From Bacteroidota bacterium (lineage in GTDB: Bacteria; Bacteroidota; Bacteroidia; J057; JAJTIE01): a stretch of 44,329 nt of DNA. The number at the start of each line of letters is the position of its first letter. Within the stretch, counting starts at the first letter, position 1. The stretch is from positions 1-44,329 of the forward strand of contig JAHBTG010000015.1 in assembly GCA_019638695.1 (NCBI GenBank), in the 5' to 3' direction. The position numbers and the translations under genes were made by a program. Positions 24,426 through 32,418 of this stretch are shown here, piece after piece. The notes beneath the pieces are model-generated. The model was not told the origin of the DNA, made no database searches, and saw nothing but the letters and a program-made list of their open reading frames with translations.

Positions 24426-25908
24426 CCCTTCCCCACTTCAAAAGCTTCCACCCCACCGGATCCGTCAGCCCCCCATCCCGGTGTGCAGCAATCATATACA
24501 TATATCCCGAAGTATCTCTTGCAATTCCTTTATAAATAAACCCCGGCAAAAACAACGGCGAAACATTCCCGCTATGGTACCTATAATGACCACTTTGCGC
24601 CCCATCCGCACCATACTGAACCATAAAAAACGTAGCCGTATCCGCCAGCAAATTCTGTGGCGAAGTATAGCCCCCCACAAACACCGTCCCGCTATCATCC
24701 ACCACCACCCCATACGGACGGTCATCCCAGTTCAGCACACCCCCGCTGCCCTCCCAGCGGTTTACCCAGGCAGGCGTACCGTCAGAAATATCCAGCTTCA
24801 GCGTCGCCACATCCCCCGCGCTCTGGCCCGTCACATACACATAATTATCCCGGTACACCACATCATTACCCCAGTCATTCCCACCTTGCGGCGCATCATA
24901 CGTCAATGCCCATCCCAGCGTACCATCCGCCTCATATTGCACCACCAGGTAATCCGTGGAGTCATTGGATTTGGTCAGTCCTGTTATATATACATTCCCT
25001 GCAGGGTCACCGGTCATCCGCAAAGGATGCTCATAACTCCCGCTGATTTCCTGGCTATAATGCCGCATCCAGACTTCTGCACCACTGGTAGTATACTTAT
25101 ACACTACCAAATCATTATTCAGCGTATCATTACGCATTTGTGCGCAGACATATATATGATTATTCGCAAAAACAATACCGCCCGGGTAACTGGCGGCCGT
25201 GGTAGATGGCCACCCCGGGGGCTGGTAGTTGACCTTCCAGTCTTCGGTACCATTGCTGTTCAGTTTCACTAAAAGCATGGCGGCAGTAAGTCCGCAACTA
25301 TCGTAGTTGGTCACCGGTTGATACCGCGCAAGCTGGTACTGAAAAAACCCCAAGTGAGAAGCCCCCGCAATATACAATTCATTCCCATCCAGCGCCAGGC
25401 GCATCCCGTGTACAAACACCAGCGGCACATCCGCCAGCCCGCCCAGCGTATATTGCCATTTCAGAGTGCCTGTGCTGTCGTATTTGAGGGCGACTAATCG
25501 CTGGAAATAGGGAGCTATTGAATCCACTGCATAACCGGTCACATATATGTTACAGCTATCATCTGCAAGGACATCCAAGGCATAATCATCATTATTACTA
25601 CCCGAATTCCACTCTACAGCCCACAATTCCTCCAGCTTCCGGTTGTATTTTTTGACCACAATATTGGTGCCCTGTCCTGGGGTAATCTTATTGGATCCCG
25701 CCATTACCACACAGCCCTGTGCATCCACAGCCGAGGGTACCATCGCCAGTGAATCTTCCCCGGAATAGGACCCAAACATGGCGGTTTTGACAATACTGTA
25801 TTCAACTAGTACCTGGGCGCTTGTTTGCTCATAACCGAAGAAGGTGAGTACCAGGATAAAACCAAAAATAGGAAAGGTTTTGCAATAGTATGTAAGTGAT
25901 TGTTTCAT
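23476..25908 (-). CDS. Exported beta-propeller (SBBP/delta-60-like repeats) protein with unknown C-terminal domain
   Basis: 810 residues. The signal peptide ends near QTSAQ. Residues ~40-490 carry at least six repeats with strands like DDSCNIYVTGYAVD, DPAGNVYITGL, RDNYVYVTGQS and DDSGTVFVGGY, as in SBBP or delta-60 propellers. From about residue 495 (IDPFNPENPYDS) the chain changes: no repeats, helical segments (SAAEKAALG, SNDEKERLLSAS) and a Cys-containing tail (MYSC, NFCCMPPESSQC, GAIC). DNA composition changes from GC-rich to AT-rich at the same place. There is no T9SS sorting domain, so the exit route and the role are unknown. First gene of a three-gene operon; no clean promoter box is seen in the 234-base gap upstream (TAAATTGCAG at about 25940-25950 on the minus strand is a weak candidate). 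Confidence 0.8.
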   Translation of the reverse strand: MKQSLTYYCKTFPIFGFILVLTFFGYEQTSAQVLVEYSIVKTAMFGSYSGEDSLAMVPSAVDAQGCVVMAGSNKITPGQGTNIVVKKYNRKLEELWAVEWNSGSNNDDYALDVLADDSCNIYVTGYAVDSIAPYFQRLVALKYDSTGTLKWQYTLGGLADVPLVFVHGMRLALDGNELYIAGASHLGFFQYQLARYQPVTNYDSCGLTAAMLLVKLNSNGTEDWKVNYQPPGWPSTTAASYPGGIVFANNHIYVCAQMRNDTLNNDLVVYKYTTSGAEVWMRHYSQEISGSYEHPLRMTGDPAGNVYITGLTKSNDSTDYLVVQYEADGTLGWALTYDAPQGGNDWGNDVVYRDNYVYVTGQSAGDVATLKLDISDGTPAWVNRWEGSGGVLNWDDRPYGVVVDDSGTVFVGGYTSPQNLLADTATFFMVQYGADGAQSGHYRYHSGNVSPLFLPGFIYKGIARDTSGYMYMIAAHRDGGLTDPVGWKLLKWGREIDPFNPENPYDSAGIKHYAILTNIENKLDSIVFWKPSTSYYLDECDFDLSISLGSYSIDSSKVDYKLSEALLLKYLLLDTTLSLDSINVCNLRLRDCGASGDSLTIFDNDFNFYDFQVNGSSLSAAEKAALGDIYITYSRSLFNNVETIYSVKAIEKKITESIILSNDEKERLLSASSIARYDFAYWHNADLHKSTKWQGFLASQVQGSEQMYAYWAQTSLIGFYRAQDKVISDSVQAIAYATLMPISDVLVPNLTDDIFMTTEKPMYSCVPFKTNNPEDGDKLNFCCMPPESSQCKKLGAICASSTSASPSSMY

Positions 25909-26114
25909 AATGGAAAAAGTAAAGTTTGATTCTGCAATTTATATTATGTGAAAGAACTATGCAATAGTTTTTCTGAATAAATAGGCTAACTTCCTGTAGG
26001 TCAATGAGAAAAAAATCAATATGGATGTAATCGGAGCATTTAGACCGCTCTACCGGAACCGGACTTATTTTAGCTTACACAACATAATAACTGCCATATT
26101 GTCAGGCCGGTTCG

Positions 26115-26122
26115 TATATTTG
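26115..26122 (+). promoter_or_regulatory. -7 promoter box of the miaB-secG operon
   Basis: TATATTTG matches TAnnTTTG and lies 20 bases before the miaB ATG. The rest of the 25909-26142 gap shows nothing recognisable. Confidence 0.5.
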
Positions 26123-26142
26123 GGGTTGTATTTGCCTATAGC

Positions 26143-27576
26143 ATGAGCCAAACCACTCAAAAGATATTCCAGCCGCTGGAAGAAGCTCTGGCCCACCATA
26201 AGCCCCTGGGCGAGGAGCGGCAGGGGGAAGCCTATATGGCAGCCGGTGCTGCCGATGCCCGCAAGCTGGCCTATATAGAGACCTATGGCTGCCAGATGAA
26301 CTTTTCCGATACGGAGATCATTGCCAGTATGCTTACGGATAAGGGATTCAGCTTCACGCCCAACGAAACCGAGGCCGACCTGGTGCTGATCAACACCTGC
26401 AGCATCCGCGAGAATGCGGAACAGCGGGTGTGGCATCGCCTGGATCACCTGAAGCATATCAAGAAAAAGCGGCCCGGCATGATGGTGGGCGTAGTGGGCT
26501 GCATGGCAGAGCGCCTGAAGACCAAACTGCTGGATGAAGAGAAGCTGGTGGATATGGTCATTGGTCCGGATGCCTACCGCAGCCTGCCTGCCCTGATAGA
26601 TGAAGTAGAAAGCGGCCAGCGGGCCGTCAACGTACTGCTGAGCCGGGAAGAGACCTATGCCGAGATCGCTCCCGTGCGGCTGAATACCAACGGGGTCTCT
26701 GCATTCATCAGCATTATGCGGGGTTGCAACAATATGTGCAGCTTCTGCGTGGTGCCCTTCACCCGCGGGCGGGAACGCAGCCGCGATCCCGAGAGCATTG
26801 TGCACGAAGCCCGGGAACTGGTGAGCAATGGCTATCGCGAAGTGACGCTGCTTGGCCAGAACGTAGACAGTTACCGCGTAGAAGGCACCGGCTTTGCCCG
26901 CCTGCTGGAGCGTGTGGCACAGGTGCATCCCGACCTGCGGGTGCGCTTCTCCACCAGTAACCCCCGCGATATGACGGATGAAGTGATCCACATCATTGCA
27001 GCTTATCCCAATATCTGTAACTTCATTCACCTGCCTGTGCAGAGTGGCAATACGGAGATCCTGCACAAAATGAACCGGGGTCACCACCGTGAATGGTACC
27101 TGGAACGCATTGCCCGCATCCGCGAGATCGTGCCCGATATCGGACTGAGCACGGATATCATCACGGGCTTTTGCGGGGAAACCGAGGCGCAGCACCAGGA
27201 TACGCTCAGCCTGATGGAAGCCGTGCGGTATGACAGCGCCTTTATGTTCTATTACAGCGAACGGCCCGGTACCCCCGCCGCCAAGAAACTGCCGGACGAT
27301 GTGCCGCTGGAGGTCAAAAAACGCCGCTTGCAGGAGATCGTGGACCTGCAAAACCGCCACAGCCTGGAAAGCAACCTCAAGGACGTGGGATGCACCTTCC
27401 GGGTGCTTATCGAAGGCAACAGCAAGCGCAGTGAAAGCGACTGGTGCGGCCGTAACGACCAGAACAAGATGCTGGTCTTCCCCAAAGGCTCCCGTACGGA
27501 CCTGCAACCCGGCAGTTATGTGCATGTGCGGGTAACCCAGGTCACAGGAGCCACATTGATTGGAGAGATTGTATAA
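26143..27576 (+). CDS. miaB: tRNA-2-methylthio-N6-dimethylallyladenosine synthase MiaB
   Basis: Radical SAM methylthiotransferase that modifies i6A37 to ms2i6A37 in tRNAs. The 477-aa product has all three parts: the N-terminal UPF0004 domain with cluster ligands Cys50 ([11 protein letters not shown]), Cys86 ([14 protein letters not shown]) and Cys120 (GCMAER); the radical SAM CxxxCxxC as Cys195, Cys199, Cys202 ([10 protein letters not shown]) followed by [12 protein letters not shown]; and the C-terminal TRAM domain (about 405-477, [11 protein letters not shown] ... [20 protein letters not shown]). Length and motifs are standard. First gene of a same-strand series with gaps of 27, 4 and 10 bases and finally an overlap, so an operon through secG is likely. 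Confidence 0.97.
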   Translation: MSQTTQKIFQPLEEALAHHKPLGEERQGEAYMAAGAADARKLAYIETYGCQMNFSDTEIIASMLTDKGFSFTPNETEADLVLINTCSIRENAEQRVWHRLDHLKHIKKKRPGMMVGVVGCMAERLKTKLLDEEKLVDMVIGPDAYRSLPALIDEVESGQRAVNVLLSREETYAEIAPVRLNTNGVSAFISIMRGCNNMCSFCVVPFTRGRERSRDPESIVHEARELVSNGYREVTLLGQNVDSYRVEGTGFARLLERVAQVHPDLRVRFSTSNPRDMTDEVIHIIAAYPNICNFIHLPVQSGNTEILHKMNRGHHREWYLERIARIREIVPDIGLSTDIITGFCGETEAQHQDTLSLMEAVRYDSAFMFYYSERPGTPAAKKLPDDVPLEVKKRRLQEIVDLQNRHSLESNLKDVGCTFRVLIEGNSKRSESDWCGRNDQNKMLVFPKGSRTDLQPGSYVHVRVTQVTGATLIGEIV

Positions 27577-27603
27577 AGAACCTAAAGTACGTATCCATAA
27601 GGT

Positions 27604-28836
27604 ATGAACCGTACCACCATCAAACAGCGCTTCAGCATTATAGGCAACTGCCCGGCCCTGAACCAGGCCATTGATGTGGCCATGCAGGTGGCGCCCACCG
27701 AAGTGAGCGTGCTGGTAGTGGGGGAGAACGGCACGGGTAAGGACGTGTTCAGCCGCATTATCCACCAGCTGAGCCTGCGCAAGCACAAGACCTTTATTGC
27801 CATCAATACCGGTGCCATACCCGAGGGTACCATAGATTCCGAGCTGTTCGGCCATGAAAAAGGTAGCTTCACCTCGGCCTATGAAGCCCGCAAGGGGTAC
27901 TTTGAGGAAGCCAACGGCGGGGTCATCTTCCTGGACGAAGTGGCCGAAATGCCCTTGAGTTCGCAGGCGCGCCTCTTGCGCGTGCTGGAGAACGGGGAGT
28001 TCCTGCGTGTGGGCAGCAGTAAGGTGCAGAAGACCGATGTCCGCGTTATAGCGGCCACCAACAAGAACCTGATCCAGCTGATACGCGAGGGCAAGTTCCG
28101 GGAAGACCTGTACTTTCGCCTCAATACCGTGACCATACAGGTCCCTCCGTTGCGCGAGCGTGGTGAGGATATCGAGCTGCTGTTCCGCTATTTTGCCAAT
28201 GAGTTTGCCGCACGGTATGGACGCCAGCCCCAGCAACTGACGCCGGATGCCAAAGAGGTCCTTTACCAGTACCATTGGCCCGGCAATATCCGCGAGATGC
28301 GCAACTTCGTAGAAAAGCTCACGGTGCTGGAAGCCCGGGATGTGCTGGACCGTGAACGGCTGTTACAGTATCTCCCCAAGCCGGATAAAACGCTTACCAT
28401 CAGCGGCACGGCCTATACCCGCGACAACGGCGGTGAGGGTAACGGTCCGGGTTTTAGCAGCCGGAGCGAGGAATTCCTCATCCGCGGGATACTGGAGCTG
28501 AAGCGTGACCTTGCCGAGCTCAAGGAGTTTCTCCTGCACAAAGGCATTGTCCCACAGCCTGGCAGTATGGACGATGGCTATCCCTTGCAGACCGGCACAC
28601 AACTGGGTTTCCCGGCGCCTGGTGCTTACCGGGCATACCGGGACGAGGCGGAGACCACTCCGCTGTCTACTCCGTTACTGGAAGAAAGCCTGTCCATTGA
28701 ACGCAAAGAGAAAGACCTTATCCGGCGGGCGCTGGAGAAACACGGGCATAACCGTAAGAAGGCCGCCCATGAGCTGGGTATTTCGGAGCGCACCCTTTAC
28801 CGCAAAATCAAAATCTTTGGCTTGGACGAAGCCTGA
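27604..28836 (+). CDS. Sigma54-type AAA+ transcription activator without sensor domain, altered GAFTGA loop
   Basis: 410 residues, an AAA+ domain from the N-terminus followed by a Fis-type helix-turn-helix. Walker A is GENGTGKD (40-47), Walker B GGVIFLDE (105-112), sensor I VIAATN (148-153), arginine fingers in REGKFREDLYFRL (161-173), and sensor II WPGNIREMRNF (225-235). The loop that contacts sigma54, normally GAFTGA, reads GSFTSA (87-92): Phe and Thr are kept, but Ala and Gly are both Ser. The C-terminal HTH (residues ~366-405, RRALEKHGHNRKKAAHELG, then SERTLYRKIK) should bind DNA. No receiver or GAF domain, so control is not by phosphorylation. A linker of about 100 residues joins the two domains. 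Sits between miaB and lptE, a known Bacteroidota order. Confidence 0.93.
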   Translation: MNRTTIKQRFSIIGNCPALNQAIDVAMQVAPTEVSVLVVGENGTGKDVFSRIIHQLSLRKHKTFIAINTGAIPEGTIDSELFGHEKGSFTSAYEARKGYFEEANGGVIFLDEVAEMPLSSQARLLRVLENGEFLRVGSSKVQKTDVRVIAATNKNLIQLIREGKFREDLYFRLNTVTIQVPPLRERGEDIELLFRYFANEFAARYGRQPQQLTPDAKEVLYQYHWPGNIREMRNFVEKLTVLEARDVLDRERLLQYLPKPDKTLTISGTAYTRDNGGEGNGPGFSSRSEEFLIRGILELKRDLAELKEFLLHKGIVPQPGSMDDGYPLQTGTQLGFPAPGAYRAYRDEAETTPLSTPLLEESLSIERKEKDLIRRALEKHGHNRKKAAHELGISERTLYRKIKIFGLDEA

Positions 28837-28840
28837 CCCT

Positions 28841-29356
28841 ATGGTATACCCCGGAGTATTATATAGCAGATGCTTGTCCTGGCTGACGATGTTGGTGCTG
28901 GCGGGTGGTCTTTGGGGATGCCGCTATAGCTTTACCGGCGGTAAGCTGGAAGGTGAATCATTCTCCGTGCAGCGGCTGGAAAACGCGGCCAGCCTGGTGG
29001 TGCCTACCCTTGCGCAGGACCTTACCGAGAGACTGCGGGACAAGTTCCTGCAGCAGACCCGTTTGAACCTGCTGGACCGTGACGCGGATCTCCAGTTCTC
29101 GGGCAGTATTGTGCGCTACGATATCGCACCCCTCACGGTACAGAGTGGGGACCAGGCTTCTCAGAACCGGATGACCCTGACCGTGAAGGTCAAATTCGTA
29201 CACAAAATCAAGCCGGAGGATAGCTGGGAAGAGGACTTTTCCAACTTTGTAGATTTCCCCGCCAGCCAGAATGCACAGGCCGAGTCTCTTTACTTGCCCG
29301 AACTGGTAGATAAAATAGTGCAAGACATCTTCAACAAAACGTTGTCAAACTGGTAA
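28841..29356 (+). CDS. lptE: LptE-like outer membrane lipoprotein (LPS assembly)
   Basis: Plug protein of the LptDE complex that inserts lipopolysaccharide into the outer membrane. 171 residues from ATG 28841 (the frame is open upstream within the previous gene, but that part is not coding). Hydrophobic N-terminus with lipobox LWGC and lipidation Cys27, followed by RYSFTGG, the conserved start of Bacteroidota LptE (GC-x-YSFTG). The remainder (VVPTLAQDLTERLRDKFLQQTRLNLLD ... LQFSGSIVRYDIAPL) fits the alpha/beta SecA-inhibitor-like LptE fold. Starts 4 bases after the activator gene. Confidence 0.82.
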   Translation: MVYPGVLYSRCLSWLTMLVLAGGLWGCRYSFTGGKLEGESFSVQRLENAASLVVPTLAQDLTERLRDKFLQQTRLNLLDRDADLQFSGSIVRYDIAPLTVQSGDQASQNRMTLTVKVKFVHKIKPEDSWEEDFSNFVDFPASQNAQAESLYLPELVDKIVQDIFNKTLSNW

Positions 29357-29366
29357 CTTCAACCCT

Positions 29367-31991
29367 ATGAATCCCATCCACCTGTACCAGAAGGCATTCC
29401 TCACGTCGCTATCGCTGGCGGAGCGCACCTGGCTGGAGGAACAGCTGAAGCAATATCCTTACTTCAGCCTGTTTCACCAGGTGACCGCCAAGAATGCCCA
29501 ACAATCCAAAAGCGGGGAGCTGGAACAACTGCGCGCCGTGGCCGCCCTGTATGCTACGGACCGCCAGAAGTTTGCAGAGTATATGGACAAAGGGCTGAAG
29601 ATCAGGTTGCCCGAAGTAGAGATTCCTGTGCAGGCCACTGTTACATCTGTGCAGGAAACACCGGCGGCTTCTGCCGTTACCGCTCCCGTAGAAGACGCAG
29701 CAGAAATGCCTGTCGTAGAGGAGCCAGCTCCTGTTGCCGAAGTATCGGCTGCTCCTGTTACGGAGGAAACCCCTGCTCTCGCTGTAGAGGAAGCTGTAAC
29801 GGATGTTACAACTTTCCCGGTCGCACAGGTGGAGGAAGTGGTTTCGGAGACCATTGCCCCTATAGAAGTAGTAGCAGAAACACCTGCAATAGAGGCAGAA
29901 ATCCCTGTTACCGAACCAGAAGCGCCTGTAGAGGCTGCCTTGCCCCCCGTTACAACTGAAGACCCTAAGCCGGTTACCAGTAGCACTTATATGCCGGGCA
30001 TCAACTATAAGCTGGATATGATGCTTAATCTCAAGGCCGGCCGTTATGTAGGCACCTGGGATACGTTGCGCAAAGAGAGCGGTACATTTGCCCCGGCCAT
30101 CCTGGCCCGGTATACAACATCTGGTACTCCGCCGGTGGCTCCTGAAGCTATTACCACTGAACCACAGGATACGATTGTACCTTTGGGGGGAGACCACAGT
30201 GGCGTGGATGTCGTTATTCCGGCAAGTGCGCAGCAGGCTGTGCATGAAGAAGCGGCCAACCCGCCTGCCATGCAGGAACCCATCCTGGAGGCCAGTGATC
30301 TTCTGAAAACAGCAGCACAGCCCGTCATCGAAGTCCCCGCAACAGACGTGCCCGTAGCCGAACCGGTTACAGCTGCCGAAGCTCCGGCAGCTACGGAGCC
30401 TGCTGTAGAAGATACGGCCGGTCCGTTGTCATTCAAGCGCTTTGTACCTTTTGAGCCGGAGGCCAAGTCCCCCACCTTATCGGCTCCTCCTGTAGAAGAA
30501 ACCCCGGGAGAAACCCTCGTGGCGGAAATGACCTCCCCGGTGGCGGAAAACCCTGTACCTCCGGAGGCTCCTGTCGCGGAAGCTCCTGCAGCTGTAGAGG
30601 AACCTGTAACAGAAATTGCAGGCCCGGCTTCCTTCAAGCGCTTTACGCCCTTTGAACCAGAGGCCAAGTCCTCCACCTTATCCGCCCCTCCTACGGAAGA
30701 AACCCTGGCAGAAACCCCCGTGGTGGAAATGACCTCTCTGGCGGCAGAAAGCCCTGCCGCTCCGGCAGCTACGGAGCCAGTAGCAGCAGATACGGCCGGC
30801 CCGTCGTCGTTCAAGCGCTTTGTACCCTTTGAGCCGGAGGCCAAATCTCCTACGCTGACCGCCGGTCCGTTGGAGACGGTTGCAGACACCCCCGCACCTG
30901 TTGTGGCGCCTGTACTAGTGCTTCCGGTAGCGGAATCGCCTGTAGCCGAGCCGGTTACAGCTGCCGAAGCTCCCGCAGTTACGGAGCCAGTGGCAGAAGA
31001 TACGGCTGGTCCGTCGTCGTTCAAGCGCTTTGTACCCTTTGAGCCGGAGGCCAAATCACAGCCTTCTCCTACACCGGCTTCTACGCCGGAGCCCTCTGTA
31101 GCAGAAACGCCAGCGCCTCAGGTTAAACTGTCCCAACCTCCCGTAGCGCCGCTTAAACCGCTGTCAACAACAGAACATACCCCGGAGTCCGTGCTGGATA
31201 TTATTCTGGGCCTGGCAGGTGAGTTTAAGGGAGAGGATGTCGCCCCTACAGAGGTTGCCGCCGAACCTGCCAGCCGGCAACCGGAATCTTCTGCCCCTGA
31301 AACGGGTAGTGAACCGCCGGTTGTTTCCACTGCTTCCGCTCCTGTGGTAAATACCCCTCCTGCTATGACCTTTGCCCCGCCTGTCTCTACGGAGTTCAGT
31401 GCACCCAGGACGGACCAGCCGTTGCCGGAACGCCCGGCCATCGCCGCTAAAACACATACGGAGCCGGAGAAGCCCGCTTACCAGAGTCCCGCCACTATCG
31501 TGGGCAGTACAGAAGAGAAGATTACCCATTTCCGGCAAAACCTGGAAAAAATACGTAATCGCACTACGCTTTCTCCGGATTCCATTACCCTGGAAAGCAT
31601 TCAGCAGAAATACCTCAGCAGCATTGTCTCTGCCTTTGATGAGGTCTCTGCCGGAGCGGCTTCGGCCAATCCTGCTTTTACCCCGCTCTCCACAGATGTT
31701 ATTTCAGACCAGGATATGCCTGCTACTGCCAAATCCAACCGTATAGATGAAGTGATCCATAAGCTGGAGACCTTTAAGCCTAACCTGGACACAAGCCCTG
31801 CCGAACCCGGGGAGCTGGTCTCTGCCGAAGCCGGCGCTGAAAATGCCCGAAACTTTGCCACGGAAACCCTGGCCCGTATTTATGTTCAGCAGGGTAAAAA
31901 AGAACTGGCCGTTCAGATTTATGAAGAATTGAAATTGCGTTATCCGGAAAAAAGCAGTTACTTTGACACCCAAATTCAGGAACTGAAATGA
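29367..31991 (+). CDS. TPR-like protein with a long repeat-expanded Pro/Ala/Glu/Val linker
   Basis: 874 residues in three parts. Residues ~1-85 form a soluble helical domain (MNPIHLYQKAF, SLAERTWLEEQLKQYPYFSLF). Residues ~85-640 are low-complexity, rich in Pro, Ala, Val, Glu and Thr, and contain four copies of SFKRF(V/T)PFEPEAKS. The C-terminal ~150 residues include helical segments (ITHFRQNLEKIRNR) and a TPR-like end (ARNFATETLARIYVQQGKK, then ELAVQIYEELKLRYPEKSSYF). No signal peptide is present, so it is probably cytoplasmic or membrane-associated. Homologues of the two ends next to secG are usual in Bacteroidota; their function is not established to my knowledge. Its TGA overlaps the secG ATG. 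Confidence 0.85.
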   Translation: MNPIHLYQKAFLTSLSLAERTWLEEQLKQYPYFSLFHQVTAKNAQQSKSGELEQLRAVAALYATDRQKFAEYMDKGLKIRLPEVEIPVQATVTSVQETPAASAVTAPVEDAAEMPVVEEPAPVAEVSAAPVTEETPALAVEEAVTDVTTFPVAQVEEVVSETIAPIEVVAETPAIEAEIPVTEPEAPVEAALPPVTTEDPKPVTSSTYMPGINYKLDMMLNLKAGRYVGTWDTLRKESGTFAPAILARYTTSGTPPVAPEAITTEPQDTIVPLGGDHSGVDVVIPASAQQAVHEEAANPPAMQEPILEASDLLKTAAQPVIEVPATDVPVAEPVTAAEAPAATEPAVEDTAGPLSFKRFVPFEPEAKSPTLSAPPVEETPGETLVAEMTSPVAENPVPPEAPVAEAPAAVEEPVTEIAGPASFKRFTPFEPEAKSSTLSAPPTEETLAETPVVEMTSLAAESPAAPAATEPVAADTAGPSSFKRFVPFEPEAKSPTLTAGPLETVADTPAPVVAPVLVLPVAESPVAEPVTAAEAPAVTEPVAEDTAGPSSFKRFVPFEPEAKSQPSPTPASTPEPSVAETPAPQVKLSQPPVAPLKPLSTTEHTPESVLDIILGLAGEFKGEDVAPTEVAAEPASRQPESSAPETGSEPPVVSTASAPVVNTPPAMTFAPPVSTEFSAPRTDQPLPERPAIAAKTHTEPEKPAYQSPATIVGSTEEKITHFRQNLEKIRNRTTLSPDSITLESIQQKYLSSIVSAFDEVSAGAASANPAFTPLSTDVISDQDMPATAKSNRIDEVIHKLETFKPNLDTSPAEPGELVSAEAGAENARNFATETLARIYVQQGKKELAVQIYEELKLRYPEKSSYFDTQIQELK
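30352..31057 (+). repeat. Imperfect in-frame repeats coding the linker of the TPR-like protein
   Basis: Four copies of a ~59-base unit encoding (D/A)TAGPxSFKRFVPFEPEAKS lie at about 30411-30470, 30612-30670, 30789-30847 and 30999-31057. The first and fourth are preceded by the same ~57-base segment (GCCGA(A/G)CCGGTTACAGC...), so 30352-30470 and 30942-31057 are one larger duplication. Confidence 0.85.
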
Positions 31992-32329
31992 TCATTGCCA
32001 TTATAGCCCTTATCCTCATCGTTTGTGCACTGGTAATTGCGCTGGTACTTATCCAGAACAGTAAAGGCGGTGGGCTTGCCAGTAACATGGCGGGCAGCCA
32101 GTTTGCCAACTCCATGATGGGTTCCCGCAAGGCTGCAGACTTTGCGGTTAAAGGCACCTGGTACCTCATGGGTCTTTTGGTGGTGCTCACATTTGTGGCT
32201 AATATGCTGATGGGCGGCACAGACCCTGCCAATCAACAGGGTGGGGATGAGCGCACCCGCAATGCCAAAGTGAATACCACACCTACCCAGCCCATGTCTG
32301 TTCCCCAGGGTGCAGAAGGCGAAAACTAG
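31988..32329 (+). CDS. secG: Preprotein translocase subunit SecG
   Basis: Accessory subunit of the SecYEG channel in the cytoplasmic membrane. 113 residues with two transmembrane helices: 1-22 (MIIAIIALILIVCALVIALVL) and about 55-75 (GTWYLMGLLVVLTFVANMLM), joined by the conserved loop QNSKGGGLASNMAGSQFANSMMGSR, which is the SecG hallmark. The Ala/Gln/Pro-rich hydrophilic tail is normal for Bacteroidota. The ATG overlaps the preceding TGA (ATGA, 31988-31991). A strong terminator follows, so it ends the miaB operon. The groES/groEL pair that often comes next in related genomes is absent. Confidence 0.95.
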   Translation: MIIAIIALILIVCALVIALVLIQNSKGGGLASNMAGSQFANSMMGSRKAADFAVKGTWYLMGLLVVLTFVANMLMGGTDPANQQGGDERTRNAKVNTTPTQPMSVPQGAEGEN

Positions 32330-32353
32330 AATTCAGCCCAAAGAAATAACAGG

Positions 32354-32383
32354 AGCAGATCTTTTGTAAGGTCTGCTTTTTTT
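32354..32383 (+). terminator. Strong Rho-independent terminator after secG
   Basis: Ten-base stem AGCAGATCTT (32354-32363) / AAGGTCTGCT (32368-32377) with one G-T pair and a TTGT loop, followed by six T. Confidence 0.92.
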
Positions 32384-32418
32384 ATACTCGCATCTCAACC
32401 ATTTCCGCATAGCTTCTT

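Noticed and set aside
26065-28275. A 736-codon open frame on the minus strand opposite miaB and the sigma54-type activator
   Set aside because: The plus strand carries two clear enzymes with all motifs; the antisense frame is His/Gln/Ala-rich without any domain, the usual result of GC-rich codon use on the other strand. Ribosome profiling would be needed to revive it.
30044-31054. A 336-codon Gly/Ser/Ala/Thr-rich minus-strand frame opposite the repeat linker
   Set aside because: It mirrors the Pro/Ala/Val/Glu repeat codons of the real gene and has no start context or domain.
30352-31057. A CRISPR-like or tandem-repeat array
   Set aside because: The repeats are in frame within a protein-coding gene, differ from one another, and the spacers are coding low-complexity sequence of unequal length.
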